From Lewinellaceae bacterium (GTDB taxonomy: Bacteria; Bacteroidota; Bacteroidia; Chitinophagales; Saprospiraceae): 46,511 bases of DNA. Below are positions 9,489 to 18,750 of this stretch, one piece after another. A model generated the notes under the pieces. That model had not been told where the DNA came from. It worked only from the letters and a program-made list of their open reading frames with translations, and did no database searches. How positions within the stretch are numbered: the stretch's first letter is position 1; each line of letters starts with the position of its first letter. The position numbers and the translations under genes are program-made. Where the stretch lies: assembly GCA_947459655.1 (NCBI GenBank), contig CANHEE010000008.1, forward strand, positions 1 through 46,511, written 5' to 3'.

Positions 9489-9845
9489 TTGAAAACTCAT
9501 ATTGAACTTGGTAAAAAGGGCGAAGAACTGGCTGTTCAATTCCTTTTGCTCAAAGGCTACCAAATTGAAGAACGCAACTGGCGTCATGGTCGCGCCGAAA
9601 TTGACATCATAGCCAGAAAAAATGAAAAACTGATATTCATTGAGGTAAAGACACGTTCTACAGATTATTTTGGCAATCCTGAAGCATCTGTTGATCGTCG
9701 AAAGCGTGAATTGATCGCAAGTGCAGCCGGAGCATACATTATTCTGCAGCACCACGAGTGGATGATTAGGTATGACGTGGTAGCCATTGTTATGAAACCT
9801 GAAGGCAGATACAGCATATCACATTTTGAAGATGCTTTTTTTTAG
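9489..9845 (+). CDS. yraN: YraN family (UPF0102) nuclease-like protein
   Basis: A 118-residue protein starting at a TTG codon. That start is supported because the family begins with a KxHxELGKxGEELAVxF-like helix that starts right there, and no ATG fits. The restriction-endonuclease-like core shows AEIDIIARK (residues about 36-44) and IEVKTRS (about 54-60), giving the D...ExK pattern of that fold. The family is widespread and conserved; its cellular role is not settled, although a DNA-related function is often suggested. It sits 15 bp after the phosphopantetheinyl transferase gene, which suggests co-transcription. Confidence 0.88.
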   Translation: MKTHIELGKKGEELAVQFLLLKGYQIEERNWRHGRAEIDIIARKNEKLIFIEVKTRSTDYFGNPEASVDRRKRELIASAAGAYIILQHHEWMIRYDVVAIVMKPEGRYSISHFEDAFF

Positions 9846-10084
9846 CGCGCTGATTTTTATCACTAATTTTCGAACACAAGTTAGCCGGATTTCTTTGTGA
9901 TGAAAACACCAATAAATGGAGAATATTTTTCGTTAAATTGGAAATAATATTTATTATTGCTCTTGAAATAACGGACGAGGCAATAGCAATTATTACTATA
10001 TTACATTGTAATGCGTAAGTTACAGACAACCAGTCACAAACCATTTTAATCATTTTACAACTCCGGCCTTGAGCCCAAACAAGT

Positions 10085-11392
10085 ATGTCCGAAATTCAAG
10101 AACTCAAAGAAAAAGCCAATTCTCTTCGAGCATCCAAGCAATTTTCCGAAGCACTATCTATCTACGAACTTTTATGGGGTAACCACCGGGAAATTTGTGA
10201 TGAAACAGACGGCTGGAGTTATGCAGTATGCCTTCAGAAACTTGGGCGACATGCAGAAGCACTGGCACTGGCTGAGGAAATTCTCCCGCTAAAACCTGAA
10301 TATTCCAATATCCGTAATGTGTATTGCTGGTCAATGTATTTCCTAAGAGTCAAAGTTGACCGTGTCACTGATGAGGCTGACTTTCTGGATGCTGCTCTAA
10401 AAATTACTGAGAACTCACGTCAACAGGACAAAAATTACCCCTACCTCTATACTGTATTCAAAGTGCTGGACTATCTGGACCGGAAGTTTCCGTCTGATCC
10501 GGAAAAGATGATTGAATGGACAGAGAAACTTGATCCGACCATTCTTGAAGATGCTCCGCAAACCATAACGCTTAAAGACGGCAAGGAGAAGGAATTTCCT
10601 TCTGACAAGGAAAAATATTATGCGTTCCGTACAAAGGCCCTTTTTGAAATGGGCAGACTCGACGAGTGCACAGCGCTCTGTGATGAGGCTCTTGAGACCA
10701 TCAAAGTATTTCACTTTGACAATGATGTATGGATCCGCAGAAGGAAAGCAATGGTCAAAGCCAAGCAGGGTGATATCCCGGGTGCAATTTTGCTGATGCA
10801 AAATGTACTGAAAAGAAAATCTGACTGGATGATCCGTCTTGATCTCGCCAAACTACAGCTCAAGATTGGTGAAAAACGAAATGCGATGCTCAATTGCGTC
10901 GAGGGCGCTTTGGAACATGGCGACTTTGAAAAAAAGTCCAGCCTATTCAAGTTTATGGCAGAAATGCTGGAAGCAGACAACCGCACCGATGACGCAAAAA
11001 AACATATTGCATACGCATACACTATGCGTAAAGAGGCCAACCTAAAGCCGGACGATGAGTTGATGACCCTTGTAGGCAAGTACGGAATCGATGTCGACAC
11101 CCTATATGAGGGAAAAAGACAAGCCGGTGCGATAAGACGGTTGTGGGAAGATATCAAGTATGAAGACCAGGAACAACTTACAGGAACCATCAAGTCCATA
11201 TTGCCAAATGGTAAAGCTGGCTTCGTAGAATCTGAGCCACGCAAATCCTATTTCTTTACACGAAAAGATTTCAAGGGAAAGGACGAGCAATTTGCCCCAG
11301 GTACTGTAGTGACCTTTTACCTGGTAGATGGTTTTGACACCAAGAAAGGAATTGCCACCAGAAACGCAGTTAATCTCAGGTTAATACGCTGA
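10085..11392 (+). CDS. TPR protein with C-terminal cold-shock-like domain
   Basis: A 435-residue protein without a signal peptide, so probably cytoplasmic. Residues about 1-350 are helical TPR-like pairs (for example EALSIYELLW, YAVCLQKLGRHAEALALAEE, ALFEMGRLDECTALCDEAL). Residues about 365-435 look like a cold-shock/S1-type OB fold: GTIKSILPNGKAGFVES, then YFFTRKDFKG, PGTVVTFYLV and a final strand ending in RNAVNLRLI. This is the usual order GxIK...GFI...dvFfh...G..V.F. In cold-shock domains the aromatic patch binds single-stranded nucleic acid, so RNA or ssDNA binding coupled to TPR protein contacts is inferred. I do not recognise a named family for the full chain. A strong terminator lies 20 bp after the stop. 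Confidence 0.75.
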   Translation: MSEIQELKEKANSLRASKQFSEALSIYELLWGNHREICDETDGWSYAVCLQKLGRHAEALALAEEILPLKPEYSNIRNVYCWSMYFLRVKVDRVTDEADFLDAALKITENSRQQDKNYPYLYTVFKVLDYLDRKFPSDPEKMIEWTEKLDPTILEDAPQTITLKDGKEKEFPSDKEKYYAFRTKALFEMGRLDECTALCDEALETIKVFHFDNDVWIRRRKAMVKAKQGDIPGAILLMQNVLKRKSDWMIRLDLAKLQLKIGEKRNAMLNCVEGALEHGDFEKKSSLFKFMAEMLEADNRTDDAKKHIAYAYTMRKEANLKPDDELMTLVGKYGIDVDTLYEGKRQAGAIRRLWEDIKYEDQEQLTGTIKSILPNGKAGFVESEPRKSYFFTRKDFKGKDEQFAPGTVVTFYLVDGFDTKKGIATRNAVNLRLIR

Positions 11393-11411
11393 GGTGTATT
11401 TTCATCATGAC

Positions 11412-11443
11412 AAAAAAGCCAGCCCCGCGGGACTGGCTTTTTT
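11412..11443. terminator. Bidirectional intrinsic terminator
   Basis: Perfect arms AAAAAAGCCAG and CTGGCTTTTTT enclose a 10-nt GC-rich loop, so a T tract follows the stem on both strands. It ends the TPR/cold-shock gene on the plus strand and can serve the PorP/SprF gene ending at 11593 on the minus strand. Confidence 0.92.
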
Positions 11444-11592
11444 GTTTCAGCAACCCAACTCACTGGTTTACAGGACGCTAAAATTGGGAAGCCCCCCTCC
11501 AACTTTTCGGAGAGAGGCCATCCCAAAAACCAATTATCATTACTACACCGGTGAAGGTGCATTTACAGTTTCAAAAACTACAGGAACCAGGC

Positions 11593-12513
11593 TTACTTCA
11601 TTTCAGGTTTGGAAACCAGTTTTTTCTGATCGATTGAGTAACCTATTGTCAGCTCATGTGCACCTCCGGAGTACTGCTGAAAACGCTGCATACCATAATC
11701 ATAGGAGTATGCAAAAGTCAGGCCATTAATTTTGGTTCCAACCATGACACCAATACCTCCACCTGTTCCCGCCCGGTATCCAACCGCACCGATTACACGC
11801 TCGTTCAAGAATGAGCCTTTCAGATTAAGATCAACCCTGAATGGTGCATCAATCATCTTTTGGAAAAAAAGTGACGGTTCAATTTTCACCGCACCAACCT
11901 GCTGTTTGAGACCCATCATCACATTGAAATAACGAAGTCCACCCCTCGTGGTGCTGTTGCCGGCAATGTCAGATAGGCGAGCCTGAATCAGGTTGGGCAT
12001 GGCAACGCTAAAAATAAACTTGTCCATGTACACACCATAGGCACCCATGGTTGCATCAAAGTAGCTCTGGCCAGCGAGCGACTGCTCAGCAATGTTGTCA
12101 CCGGGTTTGTACAAACCATTGTTCAGAACACTTGCATTCAGGCTGAGTCTTTTGAATTCCGTGGAAAGACCAAGACTTCCTTTCAGGTCGTTAATTTTGA
12201 ATTTGAAAGCGTAGGACAGCAAGCCCCTAAAACGGCTTAGGTTTGCTGCGTTTTCGTTGCTTGCAAAAGCACCAAATCCCAGCTTCTCGCCTATCGGACC
12301 GTTATAGTTGAGTCCCACTGTTCTTGGAGCTCCATCAAAGCCGGTCCACTGGTTTTTATAGTGTACCAGGAAATTGTGCTCGTTGTTAAATCCTGAAGCA
12401 GCAGGATTGATGAGAACAGGGTTCATGATGTAATGAGAAAATATCATTTCATCCTGTGCCTCAGCACTAAGCGTTGCAAAAGCAACAATTATGAGTATGG
12501 CTATTCTTTTCAT
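11593..12513 (-). CDS. PorP/SprF family T9SS membrane protein
   Basis: A 306-residue outer-membrane protein. The ATG at 12511-12513 is preferred over a further upstream start because it begins a clean signal peptide (MKRIAILIIVAFATLSAEAQ) and has a GGAGG-like stretch upstream. After the signal comes the family hallmark: FSHYIMNPVLINPAASG, then HYKNQWTGFDGAPRTVGLN. The remainder is alternating beta strands typical of a small barrel, ending in a strand near ELTIGYSI. PorP/SprF proteins act with type B T9SS cargo, for example SprF with SprB. The giant type B adhesin lies directly upstream on the same strand, 128 bp away, so the two are very likely a partner pair in one operon. Confidence 0.92.
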   Translation of the reverse strand: MKRIAILIIVAFATLSAEAQDEMIFSHYIMNPVLINPAASGFNNEHNFLVHYKNQWTGFDGAPRTVGLNYNGPIGEKLGFGAFASNENAANLSRFRGLLSYAFKFKINDLKGSLGLSTEFKRLSLNASVLNNGLYKPGDNIAEQSLAGQSYFDATMGAYGVYMDKFIFSVAMPNLIQARLSDIAGNSTTRGGLRYFNVMMGLKQQVGAVKIEPSLFFQKMIDAPFRVDLNLKGSFLNERVIGAVGYRAGTGGGIGVMVGTKINGLTFAYSYDYGMQRFQQYSGGAHELTIGYSIDQKKLVSKPEMK

Positions 12514-12641
12514 TTCAAGAGATTTACACCTCCATAAAATCACATTTTTCTGCAATGGAAACGATCCATTGCTTTAAAATATGGTTTTCGGTTGGGATAT
12601 TTTGTGATAGTTTAAAATTTCGGTTATTGGATTTAGCAGAT

Positions 12642-15600
12642 TTATTCACCGCTGATGATGGAAAATGAACCTTTGTATCTTGTATATTTTCCGGTATCAA
12701 GCAATACTTCAATCACGTAATAATATGGGCCATCAGGAAGCGGATTACCTTTTGAATCTAGCCCCAGCCAGGTCCTGTTTTCATAGTTTTGCTTACTGAA
12801 TACCAATTGACCCCATCTGTTGAAAATTTCCAACGTGTTGTAGTTCTTTCCAATCTGGATATACTTCTCGAGACAGAAAATTTCGAATTCATCATTGTAG
12901 CCATCTCCATTCGGTGTTATAACCGGTGTTGCTTTCAGGCAGTCCAGATTACTTGGATCACCCAGATAGCCATCAGCAAAGCTTTCACAACCATTTGCGT
13001 CAGTAACATTCACGAAGACGCGCCCCTCAGGAAGGTTGGTTAACTTCGGAGTGGTCATATCATTGTGCCACCTGTAGAAATATGGAGAGGTCCCACCAAT
13101 TACAACCGCCTCGGCACTCTTGTCTGCTGCATCAATGACTACAGTGGTTGTCAATTTTTCCGGGCCCAAAAGCGTAACAATACCCTCAAAATTTTCATTG
13201 TTTGCATCCGTAACTGTCACACGCTGTACTCCGGCACAAAGACCCTTCGCTATTCTGGAGGTATCTCCATTGCTCCATTTGTAACGAAGCGGCGGAACTG
13301 CATCGAAAACACTCTTAACCTCCGCAATTCCATTACAGATACCATAACAACGGATGTTAACACCGTTAAAGAATGATCTTACAGCAATCTCAACTGAACT
13401 TCCCTGACCTAGTTGGAAGGACCTCGTGATCTGACAACCACTTGTGTTGTCGGTAACAGTAACAGTATAAGTCCCCGCTCTTAATCCGCTTGCAGAGGCT
13501 GTAGTGCTGATATTTGAAGGCCATTTGTATGTGTAATCTCCGGAACCGCCACTTACTGTCAAGACCGCAGCACCATTCTTGGCAGTATTCGGTGAGGGAT
13601 CGGTTGTTACGACAGACAACAGAAGTGTAGTTTTTGCAGACAGCTGTATGTTGTCTCTTGAACACGATGCACCTGTTGCGTCGGTGACAGTTACACTATA
13701 CTGCCCCTCTGAAACATTAGTCAGGTCTTTACCCGTCAGTGCAATCACGGCACCGTTTTTAGTCCATTTGTACGTGTAAGGTGATTTGCCCCCGGTTACC
13801 AGCAATTCAATGATACCATCATTTGAATCACTACATGCAGGCTGAACTATTCGGTTTACAACCGGACATGGTCTGGCTGATCGTGCAACTACGATTCCAC
13901 TTTTTACTGAAGTACATCCTTTTGCGTCTGTAAGTGTAACGGTATATGTTCCTTCACAAAGTCCTCCGGGATCCTGAACATCGGGAATCCCCGCAGAGGG
14001 GCCTGACCACTTGTAGGTATAAGGACTTGTGCCACCTGTCACAGATAAATCAATCAAACCTTTGCAGTTGTCTCCTGCATCTGTGACCTGTGAAACTGAA
14101 ATAATCGGTCCGGCACTAGGATCAATAAAAATACTGAAGGTTGTGTTGAGGTTGTATTTCTGGTCGGATACTGTAATTTTATACTCTCCCGTCGCAAGAT
14201 TTCCGGCAGTATTGCTGTTTCCTACCTGAGATGGGCCGCTCCATGCGTAATTGTAAAGAGAGCTACCACCGCTGGCGATGAGCTCAGCAGCACCATTGTT
14301 TTGTCCACAGGACGTATGGATTACAGTATTGCCTTTCAGCTTCACCACAATAGGCTGTACATCAATTTTTTGTGTAGTAGTAAGGGTACAATCGTTTGCA
14401 TCTCTGACTACTACCGTGTAGGTTCCCGGTTCAAGTCCACTAATGTCCTGGGAGGTTGAGCCTGTAAATGGCGGAGGTGTTGGCCAAACGTAGGTCGGTA
14501 CATTTCCAACTCCGGTCCACTGATATGTTTTTGTCCCAGTCCCACCAGTCACCTCGATGTCGATTGATCCGTTCGGTGCGTTTTTTACGGAAGGTGCCAC
14601 TGAGAATGCAAGTGCCGGAGGTGAGGTAATGGAAAATGTTCTGACCGTATTAACCTTATTGTCAGCAGATGTGATGGTTACAATGTATGTTCCAGGAACT
14701 AAGTTATTAAGGTCTTTAGTTGTTTCACCGCCGGGATTCCACTTATAGGATAGTGGTGAAGCTCCTGCACCGGTAATGGTCAGCGCTATGCTACCATTTG
14801 CATTTCCTGCACACTTTACAGTTGTAGGAGCAGTATTTTCAACGCCCAGTGCAAGTATATTTTTAGTGACTGTACAAGCTCCCACCCCAACTGTTGCAAT
14901 ATACTCTACTCCGACCTGCGGACTGGTAAATGTTGCACCTGTGGCAACAACAGTGGTTGGATTGGATGCTGTAGCCCAGCTAACGAAAGAGCTGGTGGCA
15001 TTCATCACAATGCCTATTTCATTCTGAACAAGGCTGGTAATGGAGGGTGCAGCTGATGAAACAACAGTTGTCTCCGCAGTTCCGGTAAGACAAGTTGCAT
15101 TGTCTACAGCCGTAACCTTGTAAAGTCCCTCGGAGGTAACCGTAATGGTTTTTCCCGTTTTGGCACCACCTGGTCCGGACCATTGGTAGGTATAGTTTCC
15201 GGTTGTAGCAACATTTGCTGTTACTGTACCGGTGCCGGCGCACAAACCTGAATTTGTAGCAGTTACCACCGGTGGAATACTGATGCTCACACTTCCATCT
15301 CCCATAGGAACGTTCTCCTGAGGTACACCATTTCTGGTCACCTCGTTACCACCTGTAAATGTTATGGCAGCTGTTGAACCCAGTCCCCCTACCGCCTGGA
15401 AACAAATTGTAAATAGCGCCTTGCCGTCCTCAACAGACAAAGGATTTGAAGACCAATCCAGTGCAAAATTCAGGCGATTGGGTAGAATGAATGCAAAATT
15501 GTTGCCCAGTTCAACAACTGCTGCACCGGACTCAGTACGCTGGTACTGAAGTTTCACATTGTCCCAGGTAATGGCAAATTGCAGACCCTCGACAGCGCTG

Positions 15601-17003
15601 AAGTTTTTTACAACCACACCAACACATACCTCTCCATTCGCAGAAATCGTAACATTTTTAATGTTCAGCAGCTTGTCGTAGTTTGGCTGAACGCAGATAA
15701 CTGGGGGTGGATTTCCTGAGCAAATAGATACTTTGCCGTTTCTGGTATTTATAATGGCAATATCAGTAGACTGGCCATTTATTTCTTTCGCACCACTGAT
15801 TGGTGTTGGGCTTTCTGCAAAGGAAACAACCCCTTCCGCATTACCAATTTTCTTGAAACAAATTTCAAAAAGTACATCTCCGTTGGCTTTTGTCACACCC
15901 TGTCCTGAAGGATCATCCCAGAAAAAACCCAATTTCCCGTTGTCTTTTTGAAGTGCATTGATGTTGGCAGCTACTGTAGCACCGGTAAAATTGATTTTAT
16001 CATCCTTTATTCCTAAGTACTGCAGGTTGGCGGTATTCCAATTGACAGAGAAACTCAAACCTTGAATCAGGTTAAAGTTTCCAACTGCTACACGTACACA
16101 TACCTGGTCATCTGCCTTTGAAACGAACTCTTCGGAGAGCGCGAGTGTAAGATCGCTGCCAATTCCGATAGGAAATGTCCATGTATTGCTACAGTCTACA
16201 GTTGTTTCCTTGACAACCGTTATACTGAATGAACAGGTGGCAGTATTTCCTGCAGCATCGGTAGCACGGTAAACTACCGTAGAAGATCCGATGGGCACAC
16301 ATGCTCCGCTTGAGGGACCTGAAATTTGTGTAACGGTAGGGGTTCCACAACCATCGGTAGCCTGTGGAGTTGTCCATGTAGCCGTTGCGCAGGTGGATGG
16401 TGTTGTTAAATTAATGTTTGTGCAGGCACCAAAAGCAGGAGGCGTAACATCCGGACTACAGGGATTTCCACCCCCGCCGCCGCCGATTGTGTTCAGCACC
16501 GGATCGAATACAAATGCCGCTGTTCCCGATGGAAGATTGTCAACTCCCGGTCCAAATACTTCAGGCGCCAAAGGTGAATCAGAAAAACCGATTCCAACAG
16601 TTCCGCTGACCAGTGATTTGAACACAAGGGTCATAGTGGTAGAATTGTCCGGCAATGACTTTGGAAGTCCATCAGGAGTTCCCCACAATATGGTGATTTT
16701 TCCCGTAGCAAGCAGCTGCGTAGAAACACCCGGGGTTGTACCACCTCCAGAGGGAAGATAGGTTGGGTTATTTACATCGGGACCAAATCCGACAAACTCC
16801 AGTTTCGAGGGATCAAATGCATAGGTGTACTGGTAGCCCTCGATGTTGGTGAATTTAGTCACCTTCACGGCAAAGGACACCTGCGCGTTTGCATTGGCAT
16901 TCTGAGTTTTGGGCGAAATGGAGAATTGAACTTGTGCGGAGGAATTCCACGTGGTAACTGCAATAAACAAGGCAGTAAGCAGGAGCTGGTAGAACCTGTT
17001 CAT
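12642..17003 (-). CDS. Giant cohesin-like/HYR/SprB-repeat adhesin, T9SS type B cargo
   Basis: The ATG at 17001-17003 is chosen because it starts a signal peptide (MNRFYQLLLTALF..., cut after SSAQ), giving 1453 residues. Domain order: a cohesin-like beta-sandwich (about 25-180), an HYR domain (about 190-275, with TDGCGTPTV and YRATDAAGNTATCSF), two more cohesin-like domains (about 280-440 and 440-590), Ig/PKD-like modules (about 590-730), then about eight SprB-type repeats (about 730-1345, with GGxSPYxYKW and GTYTVTVTD signatures). The final 95 residues are a type B sorting domain (TPNGDGYNDEFEI, then IFNRWGQLVF and LPDGPYYYVI). It should be exported by T9SS to the cell surface with help from the adjacent PorP/SprF protein. 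A gliding-type or attachment adhesin role is inferred. Confidence 0.9.
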   Translation of the reverse strand: MNRFYQLLLTALFIAVTTWNSSAQVQFSISPKTQNANANAQVSFAVKVTKFTNIEGYQYTYAFDPSKLEFVGFGPDVNNPTYLPSGGGTTPGVSTQLLATGKITILWGTPDGLPKSLPDNSTTMTLVFKSLVSGTVGIGFSDSPLAPEVFGPGVDNLPSGTAAFVFDPVLNTIGGGGGGNPCSPDVTPPAFGACTNINLTTPSTCATATWTTPQATDGCGTPTVTQISGPSSGACVPIGSSTVVYRATDAAGNTATCSFSITVVKETTVDCSNTWTFPIGIGSDLTLALSEEFVSKADDQVCVRVAVGNFNLIQGLSFSVNWNTANLQYLGIKDDKINFTGATVAANINALQKDNGKLGFFWDDPSGQGVTKANGDVLFEICFKKIGNAEGVVSFAESPTPISGAKEINGQSTDIAIINTRNGKVSICSGNPPPVICVQPNYDKLLNIKNVTISANGEVCVGVVVKNFSAVEGLQFAITWDNVKLQYQRTESGAAVVELGNNFAFILPNRLNFALDWSSNPLSVEDGKALFTICFQAVGGLGSTAAITFTGGNEVTRNGVPQENVPMGDGSVSISIPPVVTATNSGLCAGTGTVTANVATTGNYTYQWSGPGGAKTGKTITVTSEGLYKVTAVDNATCLTGTAETTVVSSAAPSITSLVQNEIGIVMNATSSFVSWATASNPTTVVATGATFTSPQVGVEYIATVGVGACTVTKNILALGVENTAPTTVKCAGNANGSIALTITGAGASPLSYKWNPGGETTKDLNNLVPGTYIVTITSADNKVNTVRTFSITSPPALAFSVAPSVKNAPNGSIDIEVTGGTGTKTYQWTGVGNVPTYVWPTPPPFTGSTSQDISGLEPGTYTVVVRDANDCTLTTTQKIDVQPIVVKLKGNTVIHTSCGQNNGAAELIASGGSSLYNYAWSGPSQVGNSNTAGNLATGEYKITVSDQKYNLNTTFSIFIDPSAGPIISVSQVTDAGDNCKGLIDLSVTGGTSPYTYKWSGPSAGIPDVQDPGGLCEGTYTVTLTDAKGCTSVKSGIVVARSARPCPVVNRIVQPACSDSNDGIIELLVTGGKSPYTYKWTKNGAVIALTGKDLTNVSEGQYSVTVTDATGASCSRDNIQLSAKTTLLLSVVTTDPSPNTAKNGAAVLTVSGGSGDYTYKWPSNISTTASASGLRAGTYTVTVTDNTSGCQITRSFQLGQGSSVEIAVRSFFNGVNIRCYGICNGIAEVKSVFDAVPPLRYKWSNGDTSRIAKGLCAGVQRVTVTDANNENFEGIVTLLGPEKLTTTVVIDAADKSAEAVVIGGTSPYFYRWHNDMTTPKLTNLPEGRVFVNVTDANGCESFADGYLGDPSNLDCLKATPVITPNGDGYNDEFEIFCLEKYIQIGKNYNTLEIFNRWGQLVFSKQNYENRTWLGLDSKGNPLPDGPYYYVIEVLLDTGKYTRYKGSFSIISGE

Positions 17004-17032
17004 GAGGAAATTGGATTGGGATGAACTAATAA

Positions 17033-17065
17033 TCTCGGGCATCATTTTCAATGATGTGTCCGAGA
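17033..17065 (-). promoter_or_regulatory. Hairpin in leader of the giant adhesin gene
   Basis: TCTCGG at 17033-17038 pairs with CCGAGA at 17060-17065, and the stem continues inward with GGCAT/ATG pairing and a small bulge. On the coding (minus) strand it sits 30 nt before the start codon and has no T tract after it, so it is more likely a leader structure than a terminator. On the plus strand five T residues follow it, but no plus-strand gene is present to need a terminator. Confidence 0.4.
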
Positions 17066-17121
17066 CTTTTTACGTTAATTGGTTTTGATACTAATACTAA
17101 TCTGCCGGTTTTCAGTGCAGA

Positions 17122-17928
17122 CTATTGACGGTTTATTATTTTACCGGAGACTGATGAACCTCTTGAATTACTCAGTTGATAGAAGTAAATACCCTCCGAT
17201 GGTATATTATTTTTTTTAATATGTACAAATTGTGTGCCGAATCCATAATAAGCAAGGTCGCTGTATACTTTCTTGCCGGAAATATCAAATATTTCTAGTT
17301 TAATCTCTTGATTTTCAGGAAGATTTAATTGAATAAAAGTCTCATCTGAAAATGGATTCGGAAAAGGTTTTCCAAAAAAACCGGTATCTTGGCCAGACTG
17401 TGCGGATGATGTAGAACCTGAAATTTTAATTTCTCCATTGCCAAATCCGTATTTCACTTCATTGCCGTCTTTATCCAAAAACTCAAAAATGGTGGTTCCA
17501 TCCTGAACAAAGGCGATGTTGCAGCTTTCGTCTTTCTTGCCAATCAACTTCATTTTCAGATTGAATATCGTACCGCCATCGTTAATGGATTGTGGTTTGA
17601 TATCGGGCTCAAACCAAACGAAACGCACCCTGTCAGGATTGGAGAGGTTATAACCAAAATGTGCAGATTCACTTATCGAAGCAATACCAAAGCTATCAAC
17701 TCCCAAATATTGTACACGCGTACTGTCCCATTGCACGATAAACTGCGCAGAAATGAGACCGGAAAAACCGCGGACTTTTACAGGAATATTAATCACCTGG
17801 CCTTCCTTACCTGAACTAATTGCGGGAAAATAAAGATAAACGGAATCCTTCGCGGATTGTGCATTTGCTGAAAGACCGAAGAGAAGAGCAAACACCACAC
17901 TAAGCGACAAGCGACGTAGCGGAGACAT
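17122..17928 (-). CDS. Cohesin-like domain protein, T9SS type A cargo
   Basis: The ATG at 17926-17928 starts a standard signal peptide (MSPLRRLSLSVVFALLFG, cut after ANAQ), giving 268 residues. The mature protein has one cohesin-like beta-sandwich (about 28-170: VYLYFPAISSGKEGQVINIP, then FIVQWDSTRVQYLGV). It resembles the cohesin-like domains of the neighbouring adhesin. The last 80 or so residues are a type A sorting domain (PFPNPFSDETFI, then LEIFDISGKKVY and GIYFYQL). It is therefore a short secreted surface or extracellular protein. It lies 118 bp upstream of the giant adhesin on the same strand and may be co-expressed. Function beyond binding is unknown. Confidence 0.88.
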   Translation of the reverse strand: MSPLRRLSLSVVFALLFGLSANAQSAKDSVYLYFPAISSGKEGQVINIPVKVRGFSGLISAQFIVQWDSTRVQYLGVDSFGIASISESAHFGYNLSNPDRVRFVWFEPDIKPQSINDGGTIFNLKMKLIGKKDESCNIAFVQDGTTIFEFLDKDGNEVKYGFGNGEIKISGSTSSAQSGQDTGFFGKPFPNPFSDETFIQLNLPENQEIKLEIFDISGKKVYSDLAYYGFGTQFVHIKKNNIPSEGIYFYQLSNSRGSSVSGKIINRQ

Positions 17929-18171
17929 GGAATAAACTGGTTTAGGGTAAATAATGTTTGCCAAATGCACCTTAAGAAGGACAACTTGATTAACGAAATA
18001 CAAAGATTGTCCTCTTTTTTGAATGTAGCAAATTTTTCGTCCGGAAATATGGTGGCCGGATTTTTTTTGATTTTCCCGATCTTGTTAAACAGGACAAATC
18101 TTTTTACGAAACGGAGGAGCAAAAGTTTTTAGGGGCAGATTACACACCTAAATAACCTTGCTAATCAACGT

Positions 18172-18657
18172 CTAATCGTATTCAAATGGAAGAATTTTGG
18201 AATCCTTGGCAAGTGAAAGTGTCATCAGCGTTTTTAGTCGCTCTATTTCCTCAATCTGAGAAAGCGTCTTGAACAACAACTGCTCATATGTTGGAATGTC
18301 CCTGCAGACAATCTTCATCAAAAAGTCAGCGTCGCCCGTGATAACGTAACATTCCACAATTTCAGGAATTTCCTGAATCTTTTTCAAAAAATTGTTCATG
18401 GCGTTTGGCTTGTGCCAGGCCAACGTACCCATGACAAACGAAGAAACATGCAGACCAAGGTTGATGGGGTTTATCTTTGCATGATAGCTGGAAATGATGT
18501 CGGTTTGCTCCAGTTTTTTCACCCGCTCAAGAGTGGGCGCAGGTGATAGTCCAATTCTTCTGGATAGGTCCAGATTTGTAATTTTGCTGTTTTTCTGCAA
18601 GATTTGAAGAATTTTGTAATCCAGTTTGTCTAATTTTTCATTTGTTTCGTGTGCCAT
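18172..18657 (-). CDS. Lrp/AsnC family transcription regulator
   Basis: The ATG at 18655-18657 is preferred over a TTG two codons upstream, giving 161 residues. Residues about 10-65 are the AsnC-type winged helix (LDYKILQILQKN, then LSRRIGLSPAPTLERVKKLE). Residues about 75-150 form the RAM/effector-binding domain (VECYVITGDADFLMKIVCRD). Such proteins are homo-oligomeric regulators that often sense amino acids and regulate themselves. An AT-rich inverted repeat at 18751-18790 lies about 95-135 bp upstream and could be its operator. The regulated genes cannot be named from the sequence; the amidohydrolase-like gene lies upstream on the same strand. Confidence 0.93.
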   Translation of the reverse strand: MAHETNEKLDKLDYKILQILQKNSKITNLDLSRRIGLSPAPTLERVKKLEQTDIISSYHAKINPINLGLHVSSFVMGTLAWHKPNAMNNFLKKIQEIPEIVECYVITGDADFLMKIVCRDIPTYEQLLFKTLSQIEEIERLKTLMTLSLAKDSKILPFEYD

Positions 18658-18750
18658 CAGCAATGATTGTGTTTAATAATGTAATATGTTTATTGGTTGT
18701 GCAAGGTAAGAAAAGTAAAAATATTATTCAAGTAAATACGAATTTATCAC

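Noticed and set aside
11488-11523. Imperfect GC-rich hairpin between the TPR and PorP/SprF genes
   Set aside because: The pairing is broken by bulges, no T tract follows, and no second copy is seen in the window.
16291-16761. Plus-strand reading frame of 156 codons
   Set aside because: It is antisense to the HYR and cohesin-like part of the giant adhesin and rich in Pro/Gly/Val as expected for a shadow frame.
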